DNA from: Oscillospiraceae bacterium
Lineage (GTDB): Bacteria > Bacillota > Clostridia > Oscillospirales > Oscillospiraceae
Assembly (NCBI GenBank): GCA_009782435.1
Contig: WRJA01000020.1
Span: 1-33,067 of the forward strand
Reading direction: 5' to 3'
DNA length: 33,067 nt
In this document: positions 23,386-32,164 of the stretch, piece after piece
How positions within the stretch are numbered: position 1 is the stretch's first letter
Layout of the letters: each line of letters begins with the position of its first letter
Translations under genes and position numbers: made by a program
The notes under the pieces: generated by a model
What the model was told of the DNA's origin: nothing
Seen by the model: the letters and a program-made list of their open reading frames with translations, nothing else
Database searches by the model: none

Positions 23386-25689
23386 ATGCAACCTACACTA
23401 TGCGTCCGATGTAAAAAAAATATCGCGGTGATATTTATTACAAAGATCGAAAACGGACATCAATTCAACGAAGGCATATGTCTGAAATGCGCCCGTGAAT
23501 TGCATATCAAGCCGGTCGACGACATAATCTCAAAAATGGGCATCACGGACGAAGAGCTTGACGGCCTCTCAAGCGAAATGATGGACGCCTTGAACGGCGC
23601 CGAAGGGTTGATGGAAATCGAGGTTTCGGGAAACGACAGCGATGACGACGGAAAAACCGCGACCTTCCCCTTCCTTAACAGGCTTTTCGGCGGACCGGAC
23701 AATCCGGGAACGGGCGCGGAAAATCGCGGCGATCCCCGTTCTCACGGGAACGCCAAAGACAACGGGCAGCGCCAGTCAAAGCATAAATTCTTGGATAATT
23801 ACTGCATAAACCTTTCGATAAGAGCCCACGACGGTAAATTGGACAGGATGGTCGGTCGCGAGGAAGAATTGGAACGCGTGATACAGATCTTGAACCGGCG
23901 GCAGAAAAACAACCCCTGTCTCATAGGCGAGCCCGGCGTCGGTAAAACAGCCATAGCCGAAGGTCTTGCACAGCGGATAGCGGACGGCGAAGTGCCGTAT
24001 AAACTCCGTAATAAAGAAGTTTTTCTCTTGGACTTGACAGCCTTGGTAGCCGGCACGCAGTTCCGAGGTCAATTTGAAAGCCGTATGAAAGGCCTTATCG
24101 AGGAGATAAAAAAGCACGGAAGCGTCATTCTGGTAATAGACGAAGTCCATACCATCGTCGGCGCGGGAGACGCGGAGGGTTCTATGAACGCCGCCAATAT
24201 ACTGAAGCCCGCTCTGTCGAGAGGCGAAATACAGGTCATTGGCGCGACTACTTTTACAGAATACCGTAAAAGAATTGAAAAGGACTCCGCTCTGGAACGC
24301 CGCTTCCAGCCTGTGACCGTATCGGAGCCTTCGATTGAAGACAGCATTGAAATACTGAAAGGCATACGGCATTACTACGAAAAATACCATTGCGTACGCA
24401 TTTCCGACGAAATGTGCAGACAAGCCGTTATAATGTCGGAGAGATACATAACAGACCGCTTCCTTCCCGACAAGGCAATAGACCTGATAGACGAGGCCTG
24501 CTCCGACGTCAACCTGAAAAATAAAAACATGGCGAGAATGGAAGAGATCACAAAGGAGATCGCCGATCTTGACAGAGAGAGCGAACTGTTGCTCTCCGAC
24601 GCCATGAACGAGCATTATGAGCGGATCGCCGAGATACGCAGCCGAAACATCCAGCTTTCCGATGAGCTTTCCGTTCTTAAAAGCAAGGGCATACCGGATC
24701 TCTCGGCCGAAAACCTGGCGAGAATCATTGAGCTATGGACCAAGATACCGGCCACAAACATCAGAGAAGCCGAATATGAACGCCTTGCGAAATTGGGCGA
24801 CCGCCTGAAAGTCCATTTGATCGGGCAAGACGAGGCTGTCGACACGGTATGCGCCGCCATAAAACGCAACCGCGTCGGGCTTTCCTCAAAGAGAAAACCC
24901 TCGGGCTTTATCTTCGTCGGCTCCACCGGCGTCGGAAAAACAGAACTTGTGAAGCGGCTCGCCGCCGATTTGTTCAATTCGCCTGAATCGCTTGTCAGGC
25001 TCGATATGTCCGAGTTCATGGAAAAACACTCCGTGTCGCGTATCATCGGCTCCCCCCCCGGCTACGTCGGTTATGACGAAGCGGGGCAGCTGACAGAGAA
25101 GATACGCCGCAAGCCTTACAGCGTTATCCTGTTTGACGAGATAGAAAAAGCGCATCCCGACGTTTTGAACGTGCTTTTGCAAATACTTGACGATGGGCAT
25201 ATTACCGACGCTCAGGGCCGCACGGTCAATTTTGAAAACACCGTTATCGTTATGACGACTAACGCGGGAAGCGACAAAAAAACAGGCAGCGTGGGCTTTA
25301 ATCAAAGCATAAACGAGCAGAGCAAAGAAAAGGCGCTCAAGGCGCTCAATGAGTTTTTGAGACCCGAATTCATAAACCGGGTCGATGAGATAGTCTGCTT
25401 CAACAAGCTGACGGAAGAAAACTTCAAGTCGATAGCGCGGCTTATGCTTGATGAACTCCGCGAAGTCCTCGCGGAAAAAAGCATCGAGATCACTTTCGAC
25501 GACTCTGTGATAGGCTACCTTACGGAAAAAAGCTATTCCCTGACTTACGGCGCCAGGAACCTGCGGCGGCTTATACAAAAAGAGATCGAAGACCGCATAG
25601 CCACGGAAATGATCGACAACCGCAACACCGGTCTCAGTAAGATCGGCCTGACCGCCAATGACGGGAAAGTGCAAATAGTTGCCGTATAA
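23386..25689 (+). CDS. clpE: AAA+ protease ATPase, ClpE/ClpC type
   Basis: The 767-residue Clp ATPase unfolds proteins for ClpP. It begins with a four-Cys zinc finger (Cys6, Cys9, Cys32, Cys35), the mark of ClpE, in place of the double N-domain of ClpC. AAA domain 1 has Walker A GEPGVGKT (181-188) and Walker B with Asp252. A coiled middle segment follows (about 385-435). AAA domain 2 has GSTGVGKT (512-519) and Walker B with Asp584. VGF at 636-638 matches the ClpP-docking tripeptide of ClpC/ClpE. It follows CvpA by 49 bases and may be in the same operon. No CtsR or heat-shock operator was found. No clpP is in the window. Confidence 0.92.
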   Translation: MQPTLCVRCKKNIAVIFITKIENGHQFNEGICLKCARELHIKPVDDIISKMGITDEELDGLSSEMMDALNGAEGLMEIEVSGNDSDDDGKTATFPFLNRLFGGPDNPGTGAENRGDPRSHGNAKDNGQRQSKHKFLDNYCINLSIRAHDGKLDRMVGREEELERVIQILNRRQKNNPCLIGEPGVGKTAIAEGLAQRIADGEVPYKLRNKEVFLLDLTALVAGTQFRGQFESRMKGLIEEIKKHGSVILVIDEVHTIVGAGDAEGSMNAANILKPALSRGEIQVIGATTFTEYRKRIEKDSALERRFQPVTVSEPSIEDSIEILKGIRHYYEKYHCVRISDEMCRQAVIMSERYITDRFLPDKAIDLIDEACSDVNLKNKNMARMEEITKEIADLDRESELLLSDAMNEHYERIAEIRSRNIQLSDELSVLKSKGIPDLSAENLARIIELWTKIPATNIREAEYERLAKLGDRLKVHLIGQDEAVDTVCAAIKRNRVGLSSKRKPSGFIFVGSTGVGKTELVKRLAADLFNSPESLVRLDMSEFMEKHSVSRIIGSPPGYVGYDEAGQLTEKIRRKPYSVILFDEIEKAHPDVLNVLLQILDDGHITDAQGRTVNFENTVIVMTTNAGSDKKTGSVGFNQSINEQSKEKALKALNEFLRPEFINRVDEIVCFNKLTEENFKSIARLMLDELREVLAEKSIEITFDDSVIGYLTEKSYSLTYGARNLRRLIQKEIEDRIATEMIDNRNTGLSKIGLTANDGKVQIVAV

Positions 25690-25728
25690 ACTGCCGCACA
25701 GTTTCCCGGTCGAAAATTTAATGTAGAA

Positions 25729-25758
25729 TTGTTCATCAAACGGTGATATCATTATACA
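25729..25758 (+). promoter_or_regulatory. Probable promoter of the superoxide reductase gene
   Basis: TTGTTC (25729-25734) is followed 17-18 bases later by TTATAC/TATACA (25752-25758). I saw no convincing PerR box. Confidence 0.45.
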
Positions 25759-25783
25759 AATAACGTATTGGGAGGGTCTCTAT

Positions 25784-26161
25784 ATGGCAAGATTCTTGTT
25801 ATGCAAACGCTGCGGAAACCTTGTAGGTATGATCGAAAGCTCCGGCGCCCCAATGACTTGCTGCGGCGATGAAATGAGCGAACTTGCGGCTAATTCGGCT
25901 GACGCCGCCAAAGAAAAACACGTGCCGGTCGTTTCTGTCTCCGGAGATACCGTAACGGTCAACGTGGGATCCGCCCCTCATCCTATGGACGAGGGCCATC
26001 TCATCAAATGGATCTATCTGCGCACGGACGCGGGCGGCCACCGCAAATCCCTCACTCACGAGAGCAAGCCTGCAGTTGAATTCGCTCTGAAAAAAGAGCA
26101 GCCGATTTCCGTTTACGCCTATTGCAATCTGCACGGGCTCTGGAAAACCGAATTGTTTTAA
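25784..26161 (+). CDS. dfx: Desulfoferrodoxin (superoxide reductase)
   Basis: The 125-residue protein reduces superoxide to hydrogen peroxide without making oxygen, an anaerobe defence. The N-terminal desulforedoxin-type iron site has Cys7, Cys10, Cys26 and Cys27. The active iron site has His46, His66, His72, Cys114 and His117, with Glu44 and Lys45 in EKHVP placed as the conserved catalytic pair. Both sites are complete, so this is the two-iron form. GGGAGG lies about 10 bases before the ATG. A bidirectional terminator starts at its stop codon. Confidence 0.96.
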   Translation: MARFLLCKRCGNLVGMIESSGAPMTCCGDEMSELAANSADAAKEKHVPVVSVSGDTVTVNVGSAPHPMDEGHLIKWIYLRTDAGGHRKSLTHESKPAVEFALKKEQPISVYAYCNLHGLWKTELF

Positions 26162-26222
26162 GACCTGAAATAAAACGCCCCCTTCTTCTTCTTCTGAGAA
26201 GGGGGCGTTTTATTTCAGGTCT
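26161..26222. terminator. Bidirectional terminator between dfx and lepA
   Basis: A perfect 26-bp stem (26161-26186 with 26197-26222) encloses a 10-base loop. The GC core is flanked by matching A and T tracts, so it can end transcription in either direction. It runs from the last base of the dfx stop to the last base of the lepA stop. Confidence 0.9.
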
Positions 26223-28036
26223 CATTCGTCGAGTTTCAAAACCGCCATGAAAGCCTCCTGCGGCACGGCAACGCTTCCGAGTTTCCTCATGCGTTTTTTG
26301 CCTTCTTTCTGCTTTTCGAGCAGCTTTTTTTTGCGCGTTATGTCGCCTCCGTAGCATTTGGCCAAAACGTCTTTTCGCATTGCTCTTATCGTTTCCCTCG
26401 CTATCACCTTCCCGCCGATCGCCGCTTGTACCGGCACTTCGAAGAGCTGCCGCGGGATATTGTCCTTCAGTTTTTCGACTATCTTTCTGCCCCTCGCATA
26501 GGCTTTATCCTTATGGACGATAAAGCTCAAAGCGTCGACCTGCTCGCCGTTGAGCAGTATATCCAGCTTCACAAGCTCCGACGGCCTGTATCCGGAGAAT
26601 TCATAGTCCAAGCTCGCGTAGCCCCGTGACCGGGCTTTCAGGGCGTCGAAAAAATCATATATTATTTCATTCAGCGGAAGATCGTATTTCAGTTCGACGC
26701 GGTTTTCGTCAAGATACTTCATGTTTTTATACTCGCCGCGCCGGTCATTGCACAGCTCCATGATATTGCCGACATATTCGCCGGGGCACATTATCGAAGC
26801 GTCGGTAAAAGGCTCCTCAGCCTGTGCCGCCGCTGAAGGCTGAGGGAAATTCAAAGGATTATCGATCATTTTGACTGCGCCGTCGGCCTGTATGATCTTA
26901 TATATGACCGAGGGCGCCGTTGTGATCAGTTCCAGATTATACTCTCTCTCCAAACGCTCGCGGATGATCTCCATATGCAAAAGGCCCAGAAATCCGCAGC
27001 GGAAGCCGAAGCCCAAAGCCACGGAACTTTCCGGCTCGAATGACAAAGCGGCGTCGTTGAGCTTTAATTTCTCCAAAGCGTCGCGAAGATCCGGATATTT
27101 CGCCCCGTCCGTCGTGTATACTCCCGAAAACACCATAGGCTGCGCAGGACGGTATCCCGGCATGGGCTCAGCCGCGGGATCGGCGGCGCTTGTGACCGTA
27201 TCGCCGACCTGAGTATCCGCCACATTTTTTATTGCGGCGGTCAAGTATCCCACCTCTCCGGCCGAAAGAGCGTCGCAGGGAGAAAACCCAATGGGCAAGA
27301 GACGCCCCACTTCAGTGACCTTGTATTTGGCCCCGGAAGCCATCATGAGTATTTCCGAATCCGATCGGATAACGCCGTCAAAAATCCGCATATACACGAT
27401 AACGCCCCTGTAGCTGTCATATCTGCTGTCGAATATCAAAGCGCGCAGAGGGGCTTCGGGGTCTCCTTTCGGGGCGGGGATCTTATTTATTACTTCTTCG
27501 AGCACCGCGTTTATATTTATGCCGAGCTTGGCGCTTATCTCAGGAGCGTCGAGCGCCGGTATGCCGATAATGTCTTCGATCTCGGTTTTTGCCCGGGCCG
27601 GGTCGGCTCCGGGCAGATCGATTTTGTTTATTACGGGGACGACCTCAAGATCATGCTCCATGGCAAGATATGTGTTGGCAAGCGTCTGAGCCTCTATCCC
27701 CTGCGACGCGTCGACCACAAGCAAAGCGCCCTCGCAAGCGGCAAGCGACCTTGAAACCTCGTAGTTGAAATCGACATGTCCCGGCGTATCGATAAGGTTA
27801 AGACTGTAAGTAAGTCCGTTTTCGGCCCTGTAAGGCAGATTCACCGCACGGGCTTTTATTGTTATGCCTCTTTCGCGCTCAAGCTCCATATCGTCGAGCA
27901 GTTGGTTTTCCATATCTCTTTTATCCACGGCTCCGCACATTTCAAGCAAGCGGTCCGCCAATGTGGATTTTCCGTGGTCAATATGCGCTATTATCGAAAA
28001 ATTGCGTATCCTTTGCATGTCTGTCAATAAAATCAC
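26222..28036 (-). CDS. lepA: Elongation factor 4 (LepA)
   Basis: The 604-residue translational GTPase acts on stalled ribosomes and can back-translocate them. G motifs are AHIDHGKST (17-25), the RGITIKA switch, DTPGHVDF and NKID. The C-terminal part [17 protein letters not shown] is LepA-specific and distinguishes it from EF-G. The length is normal. The GTG start at 28036 is preceded by GGAGCGGAA; an ATG six codons later is possible. It lies 28 bases after the XRE regulator gene in the same direction, so co-transcription is likely. Confidence 0.96.
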   Translation of the reverse strand: MILLTDMQRIRNFSIIAHIDHGKSTLADRLLEMCGAVDKRDMENQLLDDMELERERGITIKARAVNLPYRAENGLTYSLNLIDTPGHVDFNYEVSRSLAACEGALLVVDASQGIEAQTLANTYLAMEHDLEVVPVINKIDLPGADPARAKTEIEDIIGIPALDAPEISAKLGININAVLEEVINKIPAPKGDPEAPLRALIFDSRYDSYRGVIVYMRIFDGVIRSDSEILMMASGAKYKVTEVGRLLPIGFSPCDALSAGEVGYLTAAIKNVADTQVGDTVTSAADPAAEPMPGYRPAQPMVFSGVYTTDGAKYPDLRDALEKLKLNDAALSFEPESSVALGFGFRCGFLGLLHMEIIRERLEREYNLELITTAPSVIYKIIQADGAVKMIDNPLNFPQPSAAAQAEEPFTDASIMCPGEYVGNIMELCNDRRGEYKNMKYLDENRVELKYDLPLNEIIYDFFDALKARSRGYASLDYEFSGYRPSELVKLDILLNGEQVDALSFIVHKDKAYARGRKIVEKLKDNIPRQLFEVPVQAAIGGKVIARETIRAMRKDVLAKCYGGDITRKKKLLEKQKEGKKRMRKLGSVAVPQEAFMAVLKLDE

Positions 28037-28064
28037 TTCCGCTCCGGCGGCGGGCCGGCATTAA

Positions 28065-28343
28065 TCATAAAAGAGACTCTTCCGCGCGTTTTGCCAGCTT
28101 TTTCAATTCGTCGACAAAAGAGACAAGAGCGGCGTCTTTTTCGTTTCTTCCGAGCAAATGATCGGCTGTAACCCCGTAGTAATCGCAAGCGCGGCACACA
28201 AACGCCAAGCCGGGTTCGCGCATGCCGTTTTCATAGTGTGACAGCAACGCTTGGCTCACCTGCAGATCCGCGGCCGCCTTTCGTTGGCTGACGCCTTGTT
28301 TTTTCCTTAATTCGGACATTATGCCGGAAAAATTCCGTTCCAT
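28065..28343 (-). CDS. XRE-family helix-turn-helix regulator
   Basis: The 92-residue protein is almost wholly one HTH_3 domain (about residues 6-64): ELRKKQGVSQRKAAADLQVS, then LLSHYENGMREPG. A typical ending around ACDYYGVTADHLLGR is followed by a charged helix. Such proteins are DNA-binding repressors or activators; the target here is unknown. GGGAG with 8 bases before the ATG at 28343 decides the start over GTG and TTG codons just upstream. Repeated motifs overlap its own promoter, which suggests self-control. Confidence 0.9.
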   Translation of the reverse strand: MERNFSGIMSELRKKQGVSQRKAAADLQVSQALLSHYENGMREPGLAFVCRACDYYGVTADHLLGRNEKDAALVSFVDELKKLAKRAEESLL

Positions 28344-28379
28344 CAGCAACACTCCCGACTCTGTGATTACCGATTGTAT

Positions 28380-28408
28380 ATTATATCCGCATGTAAAAAG
28401 ATTGTAAA
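28380..28408 (-). promoter_or_regulatory. Promoter of the XRE regulator-lepA operon
   Basis: On the minus strand TTTACA (28408-28403) and a perfect TATAAT (28385-28380) are 17 bases apart, about 37 bases from the regulator start. Confidence 0.7.
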
Positions 28409-28450
28409 GAGATAAATACGGACATTTGCAAAGAGATTAAATGCGGCATT
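28403..28450. repeat. Two imperfect direct repeats, candidate operator
   Basis: Two 24-base units (28403-28426 and 28427-28450) share TG-Y-AAAGAGAT, then AAAT-R-CGG and CATT, with an indel in the middle. A third, partial unit (TGTAAAAAGAT) begins at 28392. They lie between the divergent XRE and pta promoters and overlap the XRE -35 box. The XRE protein may bind here. Confidence 0.6.
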
Positions 28451-28454
28451 CCAC

Positions 28455-28483
28455 TTGACTTTTCCCGCCAAACCGGTTAAAGT
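28455..28483 (+). promoter_or_regulatory. Promoter of pta
   Basis: TTGACT (28455-28460) and TAAAGT (28478-28483) are 17 bases apart. The -35 box starts 4 bases after the repeats at 28403-28450, so a protein bound there could affect it. The leader is about 65 bases. Confidence 0.55.
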
Positions 28484-28555
28484 TGTTTTCAATAACGCCG
28501 CTTCACTCGTGAACCGGCCTGAACATTTTATTATTTAAAATCGGAGGTATGCGGA

Positions 28556-29527
28556 GTGTTTGACAAGCTTATCGAAAACTTAAGGGCCAATCCAAGAAAA
28601 ATAGTATTCACCGAAGGAACGGACCGCAGGATACTTGAAGCAGCGTCGCGACTGAACGCCGGCAATTTCCTCGGGGTAATACTTTTGGGTAATCCCAAGG
28701 ACGTAAAGGCCGCCGCCGCGGACGGAGGCTTTAATATTGACGGCTCGGAAATAATCGACCCTGACAGCTATTCCGGCATTGAAGCCATGATCGAAAAAAT
28801 GACACAGCTGCGAAAAGGAAAAATGTCCGCCGACGAATGCCGCGACGCGCTCAAAAAAAGCAATTATTTCGGGACCATGCTGGTCAGCATGGGCGTCGCC
28901 GACGCTCTGCTCGGGGGCGCCACATACTCAACGGCCGACACCGTCCGCCCCGCTCTTCAGCTTGTTAAGACAAAACCGGGCAATAAGATAGTATCATCCT
29001 GTTTTATCATGGTGCGCTCGGGTCCTGAAGGCGAAGAGCGTTTGGCCATGGGTGACTGCGCGATAAACCCCGCGCCTTCGGAAGACGAATTGGTCGAAAT
29101 AGCGCTCGAAACCGCAAACTGCGCGAAAATATTCGGAATCGACCCAAAAATCGCTTTTCTCTCATACTCGACAAAAGGCTCGGGAAAAGGCGAAAGCGTG
29201 GATCTTGTCAAGAACGCCTGCGAAAAGGCAAAAGCCGCGGCTCCCAATCTCGCGATAGACGGCGAGATGCAGTTCGACGCGGCCGTATCGCCCGTTGTCG
29301 GGCAGCTGAAATTTCCCGGTTCGCCCGTCGCCGGTTTCGCGAACACTTTTATTTTCCCGAATATCGACTCAGGCAATATAGGTTACAAAATAGCTCAGCG
29401 ACTCGGCGGATTTGAGGCTTACGGCCCCATACTCTTGGGTCTTAACGCCCCGATAAACGACCTTTCACGCGGTTGCAACGCCGACGAAGTATATAAAATG
29501 GCGATAATAACCGCGGCGCTCGTCTGA
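28556..29527 (+). CDS. pta: Phosphate acetyltransferase
   Basis: The 323-residue enzyme exchanges acetyl-CoA and phosphate for acetyl phosphate and CoA, the first step of acetate formation coupled to ATP. Family sequence includes FTEGTDRRILEAA, NYFGTMLVSMGVADALLGGA, MGDCAINPAPS, IDGEMQFDAAVSP and NIGYKIAQRLGG. The length is that of the short Pta form without regulatory domains. The GTG start is preceded by GGAGG (28543-28547) with 8-base spacing; an ATG at 28549 is out of frame. The acetate kinase gene is not next to it. The downstream antiporter gene starts 15 bases after the stop. Confidence 0.95.
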   Translation: MFDKLIENLRANPRKIVFTEGTDRRILEAASRLNAGNFLGVILLGNPKDVKAAAADGGFNIDGSEIIDPDSYSGIEAMIEKMTQLRKGKMSADECRDALKKSNYFGTMLVSMGVADALLGGATYSTADTVRPALQLVKTKPGNKIVSSCFIMVRSGPEGEERLAMGDCAINPAPSEDELVEIALETANCAKIFGIDPKIAFLSYSTKGSGKGESVDLVKNACEKAKAAAPNLAIDGEMQFDAAVSPVVGQLKFPGSPVAGFANTFIFPNIDSGNIGYKIAQRLGGFEAYGPILLGLNAPINDLSRGCNADEVYKMAIITAALV

Positions 29528-29542
29528 AATCGGAGACGGCTT

Positions 29543-31159
29543 ATGTTTACCGGGAAAAAGAAAATACTAACTTGTGTATTGCTTATTATAATCTTGGCCG
29601 CTTTGGTGACCTCTCACGCTTTTGCCGCCGGCGGAGCCGAGCATGTGAGCGGTATGTACGGGACTTTTTGGTCGCTCATCCCCCCCGTTATCGCCATTAC
29701 GCTTGCGCTGATTACCAAAGAAGTATACAGTTCACTTTTTATCGGAATAGTCGCGGGCGCATTGTTTTATTCCGACTTCAACCTTGAGATGACCCTTAAC
29801 ACCATACTGGTCGACGGCTTCACAGCTTCTTTGTCGGACCCTTGGAATGTCGGAATACTCATATTCCTCGTTGTACTCGGAATAACAGTGGTCCTGATGA
29901 ACCGCGCCGGGGGCTCGTCCGCATACGGGAGCTGGGCAAGGAAAAGAATAAAATCCAAACGCGGCGCAGCTTTTGCGACATTCGCGCTCGGGATAATTAT
30001 TTTTGTCGACGACTATTTCAACTGCTTAACGGTAGGAAGCGTTATGCGTCCCGTCACGGATAAGTTCGGCATTTCCCGGGCAAAACTCGCGTATCTGATA
30101 GACGCGACGGCAGCCCCAATATGCATGATCGCGCCTGTTTCCTCTTGGGCCGCCGCCGTCTCAGGCGTCGTGGAGGGCTATAACGGAATAGACCTTTTCA
30201 TAAGAGCCATTCCGTATAACTTCTACTCGCTTTTAACGATAGTGATGATAGTATTCATCTCGGCAAAAAGGTTTGACTACGGACCGATGGCTATACATGA
30301 GCGCAACGCCGAAAAAGGAGACCTCTATACGACGTCCGCGCGCCCCTACGCCGGTATTTCGGAGACCGGCGCTTCGGCAAAAGGCAAGGTCATTGACTTG
30401 GTGTTCCCCATAATAGTCCTCGTCGTATGCTGCATAGGCGGCATGGTCTATACGGGCGGTCTTTTTTCCGGAACCGGTTTTATCGACTCCTTTGCCGATT
30501 GCGACCCCTCCGTCGGTCTTTCGATGGGGTCTGTCATAGCCCTTATAATAATAGTCATATACATGGTCGCGGGAGGCGCGCTCAAATTCAAAGAATGCGC
30601 GGAAGCGATACCCGACGGTTTTAAGGCTATGGTCCCTGCCATTTTGATACTGACCTTTGCCTGGACGCTCTCGGGAATGACAGGACTGCTCGGCGGCGCC
30701 GACTATGTTGCGGGACTTGTTGAAGCCGGGGCTGAGAACCTTAAAAACTTCCTTCCGGCGATAGTCTTCATTATCGCGTGTTTTCTGGCTTTCGCAACAG
30801 GCACTTCGTGGGGCACTTTCGGCATACTCATCCCCATAGTCGTGAAGGTATTTGCGAACATAGACCCGACGCTGCTTATCATCGGCATTTCCGCCTGTCT
30901 GGCGGGAGCCGTCTGCGGCGACCACTGTTCGCCGATTTCCGACACCACCATAATGTCGTCCTCCGGCGCGCAATGCGACCATATGAATCATGTTTTGACA
31001 CAGCTTCCGTACACCTTGACCGTCGCTTTTGTCTCTTTTGCGGCTTATATCATCACGGCGTTTGTAAACACTATATGGATAGTTTTGCCTGTCGCCGTCG
31101 TGCTTATGATCTTGGTGCTTTTCGGGATAAGCATTGTCCGAAAGAAAAAACCCGCGTAA
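29543..31159 (+). CDS. Na+/H+ antiporter, NhaC family
   Basis: The 538-residue membrane protein has about twelve hydrophobic segments. The conserved parts FVDDYFNCLTVGSVMRPV and APICMIAPVSSWAA are typical of the NhaC (PF03553) family, as is CGDHCSPISDTTIMSS near the end. Members exchange Na+ for H+, and some exchange organic acids (for example malate/lactate). The first 30 residues look like an extra signal-type segment ending AFAAGG. CGGAG lies 7 bases before the ATG. Co-transcription with pta may link acid production with pH or sodium balance; this is inference. Confidence 0.9.
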   Translation: MFTGKKKILTCVLLIIILAALVTSHAFAAGGAEHVSGMYGTFWSLIPPVIAITLALITKEVYSSLFIGIVAGALFYSDFNLEMTLNTILVDGFTASLSDPWNVGILIFLVVLGITVVLMNRAGGSSAYGSWARKRIKSKRGAAFATFALGIIIFVDDYFNCLTVGSVMRPVTDKFGISRAKLAYLIDATAAPICMIAPVSSWAAAVSGVVEGYNGIDLFIRAIPYNFYSLLTIVMIVFISAKRFDYGPMAIHERNAEKGDLYTTSARPYAGISETGASAKGKVIDLVFPIIVLVVCCIGGMVYTGGLFSGTGFIDSFADCDPSVGLSMGSVIALIIIVIYMVAGGALKFKECAEAIPDGFKAMVPAILILTFAWTLSGMTGLLGGADYVAGLVEAGAENLKNFLPAIVFIIACFLAFATGTSWGTFGILIPIVVKVFANIDPTLLIIGISACLAGAVCGDHCSPISDTTIMSSSGAQCDHMNHVLTQLPYTLTVAFVSFAAYIITAFVNTIWIVLPVAVVLMILVLFGISIVRKKKPA

Positions 31160-31184
31160 GCGTCACGGCTCATACTTTACCGGT

Positions 31185-31232
31185 AACAAACGCGGCCGCC
31201 GTAACCCGGCAGCCGCGTTTGTTTGTTTTTTT
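31185..31232 (+). terminator. Rho-independent terminator after the antiporter
   Basis: A 12-bp perfect stem (31185-31196 with 31212-31223) with a smaller GCCG/CGGC stem inside the loop is followed by a G-interrupted T run ending in seven Ts (31226-31232). It ends the pta-antiporter unit before the convergent permease genes. Confidence 0.9.
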
Positions 31233-31243
31233 ATCCGTAACCG

Positions 31244-32164
31244 CTATCTGCCGCCTTTGTCATAGGGTATCCCCTCCGCTTTGGGAGCGCGGGATTTTTT
31301 GGATGTGAAAGCGAGGATTATCATCGAAGCCACGAAGGGCATCATATTGTAGATTTCCTTAGGCCAATTCAAAACGGCGAGAAAATCGATCGAATCCGCT
31401 ATGTTGGCGAGCGTCTTGAACAAGGCAAAAAACAACGCCGCCAAGAATATCCTCCCCGGTTTCCATTGGCCGAATATCATGACCGCCAGAGCCAAAAATC
31501 CCATGCCGGCGACGCCCACCTCAAAATTCCAGCTTTGAACGGACGGGACGATATAGGCGAAGCCGCCCAAACCTCCGAGGGCGCCGGAGATCACAACTCC
31601 GGCCCAACGCATCTTATATACGTTTATACCCACTGAATCCGCCGCCTGCGGATGCTCTCCGCAAGAGCGAAGACGCAGGCCGAATCTCGTTTTGTACAAA
31701 ACAACAGCGGATACCGCCAGCACAAAAAGCCCGATGAAAAGAAACACATTTACGGAGAGTTTTCCTATATTGAAAATATATGCCGTATTGTCAAACGCGA
31801 CCTTGGAGCTCTGGTTCCCGTTGAAGCGTTTTACGATGACCATGGCAACCGCTGTCGCCAAGAGGTTCAGCGCCGTGCCGCCTATGGTCTGATCCGCTTT
31901 CAGGTTGACCGAAGCGAAAGCAAGCAGCGAGGAGTACAATGCGCCCGCCGCCGCGGCTCCGAGTACCGAAGCTGTAATAAGCGCAAAGCCGGATGCTCCG
32001 TCGGGCATGATGTTTATCATCATAACGCCGATAAGACCGCCTATGACCATAATGCCCTCAAGCGCGATGTTTATTATGCCGCTGCGCTCCGAGAACATCC
32101 CTCCCAACGCGACGAGCATGAGCACCGTCGCGTACAGCAGCGTGTATTTGATAAGGAGCAGCAT
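31244..32164 (-). CDS. ABC importer permease, nucleoside type (second)
   Basis: The 306-residue membrane protein belongs to the BPD_transp_2 family (PF02653). FSERSGIINIALEGIMVIGG near the start and SCGEHPQAADSVGINVYKMRW mark the nucleoside/BMP-type importer branch (YufQ/NupQ-like). About nine hydrophobic segments are visible. It overlaps the upstream permease by one base (TAATG) and has GAGGGGG before the ATG. The ATPase and substrate-binding lipoprotein would lie beyond the right edge. Substrate by family: purine or pyrimidine nucleosides, not proven here. Confidence 0.9.
   Translation of the reverse strand: MLLLIKYTLLYATVLMLVALGGMFSERSGIINIALEGIMVIGGLIGVMMINIMPDGASGFALITASVLGAAAAGALYSSLLAFASVNLKADQTIGGTALNLLATAVAMVIVKRFNGNQSSKVAFDNTAYIFNIGKLSVNVFLFIGLFVLAVSAVVLYKTRFGLRLRSCGEHPQAADSVGINVYKMRWAGVVISGALGGLGGFAYIVPSVQSWNFEVGVAGMGFLALAVMIFGQWKPGRIFLAALFFALFKTLANIADSIDFLAVLNWPKEIYNMMPFVASMIILAFTSKKSRAPKAEGIPYDKGGR

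Noticed and set aside
23776-24615. 279-codon leftward frame opposite clpE
   Set aside because: The opposite strand encodes conserved AAA+ motifs; this frame is a shadow produced by codon bias.
24886-25752. 288-codon leftward frame opposite the clpE end
   Set aside because: Antisense to conserved Walker motifs of clpE, with no family features.
30233-30991. 252-codon leftward frame opposite the antiporter gene
   Set aside because: Very rich in Arg, Tyr and His, as expected for the reverse reading of a membrane protein gene; no motifs.
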